A stretch of DNA of 45,449 nt from an uncultured Phocaeicola sp. (GTDB lineage: Bacteria > Bacteroidota > Bacteroidia > Bacteroidales > Bacteroidaceae), in assembly GCA_947581855.1 (NCBI GenBank), contig CANPVZ010000011.1:75918-121366 (forward strand). The letters run 5' to 3'. This document shows, piece by piece, positions 45,252 to 45,449 of this stretch. The position numbers were made by a program, and so were the translations under genes. A model generated the notes under the pieces. It had not been told where the DNA came from and searched no databases. It was given only the letters and a program-made list of their open reading frames with translations. How positions within the stretch are numbered: the stretch's first letter is position 1; each line of letters begins with the position of its first letter.

Positions 45252-45255
45252 GAGT

Positions 45256-45449
45256 ATGAGAAATATCTTCATGGGAGAGAATCCGATAACTGAACTTGGA
45301 GAAAAAGATAATACCTTATGGTATGTCATGACTTCCCCTGACCCGAAGTATGTTGAGGAGCGGTTATTGGAGGAGAATGTCCGTCGTGAGTCCACAGGTA
45401 AAATACCTTTTCAGTACTTTGTCCCCTATCAGTTTTTGAAGCGCAGGAT
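45256..45449 (+). CDS. UpxY-family transcription antiterminator, 5' part
   Basis: The window ends after 64 codons. The N-terminal sequence with DNTLWYVMTSPDPKYVEERL resembles the start of the NusG-N domain of UpxY-type proteins, the specialised NusG relatives encoded first in Bacteroides capsular polysaccharide operons, which prevent early termination in their own leader. The ATG at 45271 is an alternative start. The identification rests mostly on context: an inverted-repeat-flanked promoter and a leader of about 200 bases upstream. The NusG match over this short part is moderate. In the current promoter orientation the gene should not be transcribed from that promoter. Confidence 0.75.
   Translation, partial: MRNIFMGENPITELGEKDNTLWYVMTSPDPKYVEERLLEENVRRESTGKIPFQYFVPYQFLKRR

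Larger units (their letters stand above)
44466..45255. other. Intergenic region with invertible promoter and capsule leader, 790 bp
   Basis: This lies between the divergent GH105 and upxY genes. It contains the GH105 promoter, about 340 bases (44535-44875) in which I see nothing definite, the 150-bp segment between 27-bp inverted repeats, and about 175 bases of leader before upxY that ends in a hairpin. Confidence 0.75.

Noticed and set aside
1..45449. tRNA, rRNA and CRISPR arrays
   Set aside because: I looked for cloverleaf-like elements, rRNA signatures and regularly spaced direct repeats and saw none.

Overview
The window comes from a gut Bacteroidales genome, most likely Bacteroides or Phocaeicola. 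The evidence is promoter -7 boxes of the TAnnTTTG type, near absence of Shine-Dalgarno sites, a SusC/SusD pair with a FecR/ECF-sigma control module, UpxY-type capsule regulation, and RpoB/RpoC lengths (1270 and 1427 aa) usual for this group. The species cannot be fixed by eye.

Left part (1-9760): the end of the rplA-rplJ-rplL-rpoB-rpoC operon, with a strong hairpin between rplL and rpoB and tandem hairpins closing the operon after rpoC. Next (9.8-15.2 kb) are a barrel-less TonB-plug/macroglobulin-like protein and a convergent TPR histidine kinase. From 26.2 kb down to 15.7 kb on the minus strand lies a TonB-dependent uptake operon: fecR, susC, susD, a large unknown lipoprotein, and two tandem DUF4369/TlpA-like thiol-disulfide lipoproteins. 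The ECF sigma gene is divergent at 26.7 kb. In this assembly susC is split by a G10 homopolymer; 9 or 12 bases would restore one protein.

27.5-33.4 kb is a small, partly decayed pectin island: a membrane-tethered propeller/AraC regulator, a PL1-type pectate lyase, a DUF1593 nucleoside-hydrolase-like protein, a frameshifted DUF1593 paralogue and a possible GH105 relic. 33.4-42.9 kb is mostly housekeeping: pta-ackA (acetate), a DUF2156 protein and a GNAT, folP-cdaA (folate and c-di-AMP), a GH37/63-like glycosidase and murF. A GH105 lipoprotein follows at 43.1-44.5 kb.

The right end (44.87-45.45 kb) holds a 150-bp segment between perfect 27-bp inverted repeats. It carries a Bacteroides promoter that points away from the partial upxY gene that follows. 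This is the architecture of a phase-variable capsular polysaccharide locus caught in the OFF orientation. Two nearly identical ~108-bp repeats, each with a bidirectional terminator-like hairpin, lie in opposite orientation 30 kb apart, both between convergent genes.

The most noteworthy signals are the homopolymer switch candidate in susC, the invertible promoter (which in its present orientation faces the GH105 gene), the large palindrome between fecR and the sigma gene, and the pectin-island gene decay.
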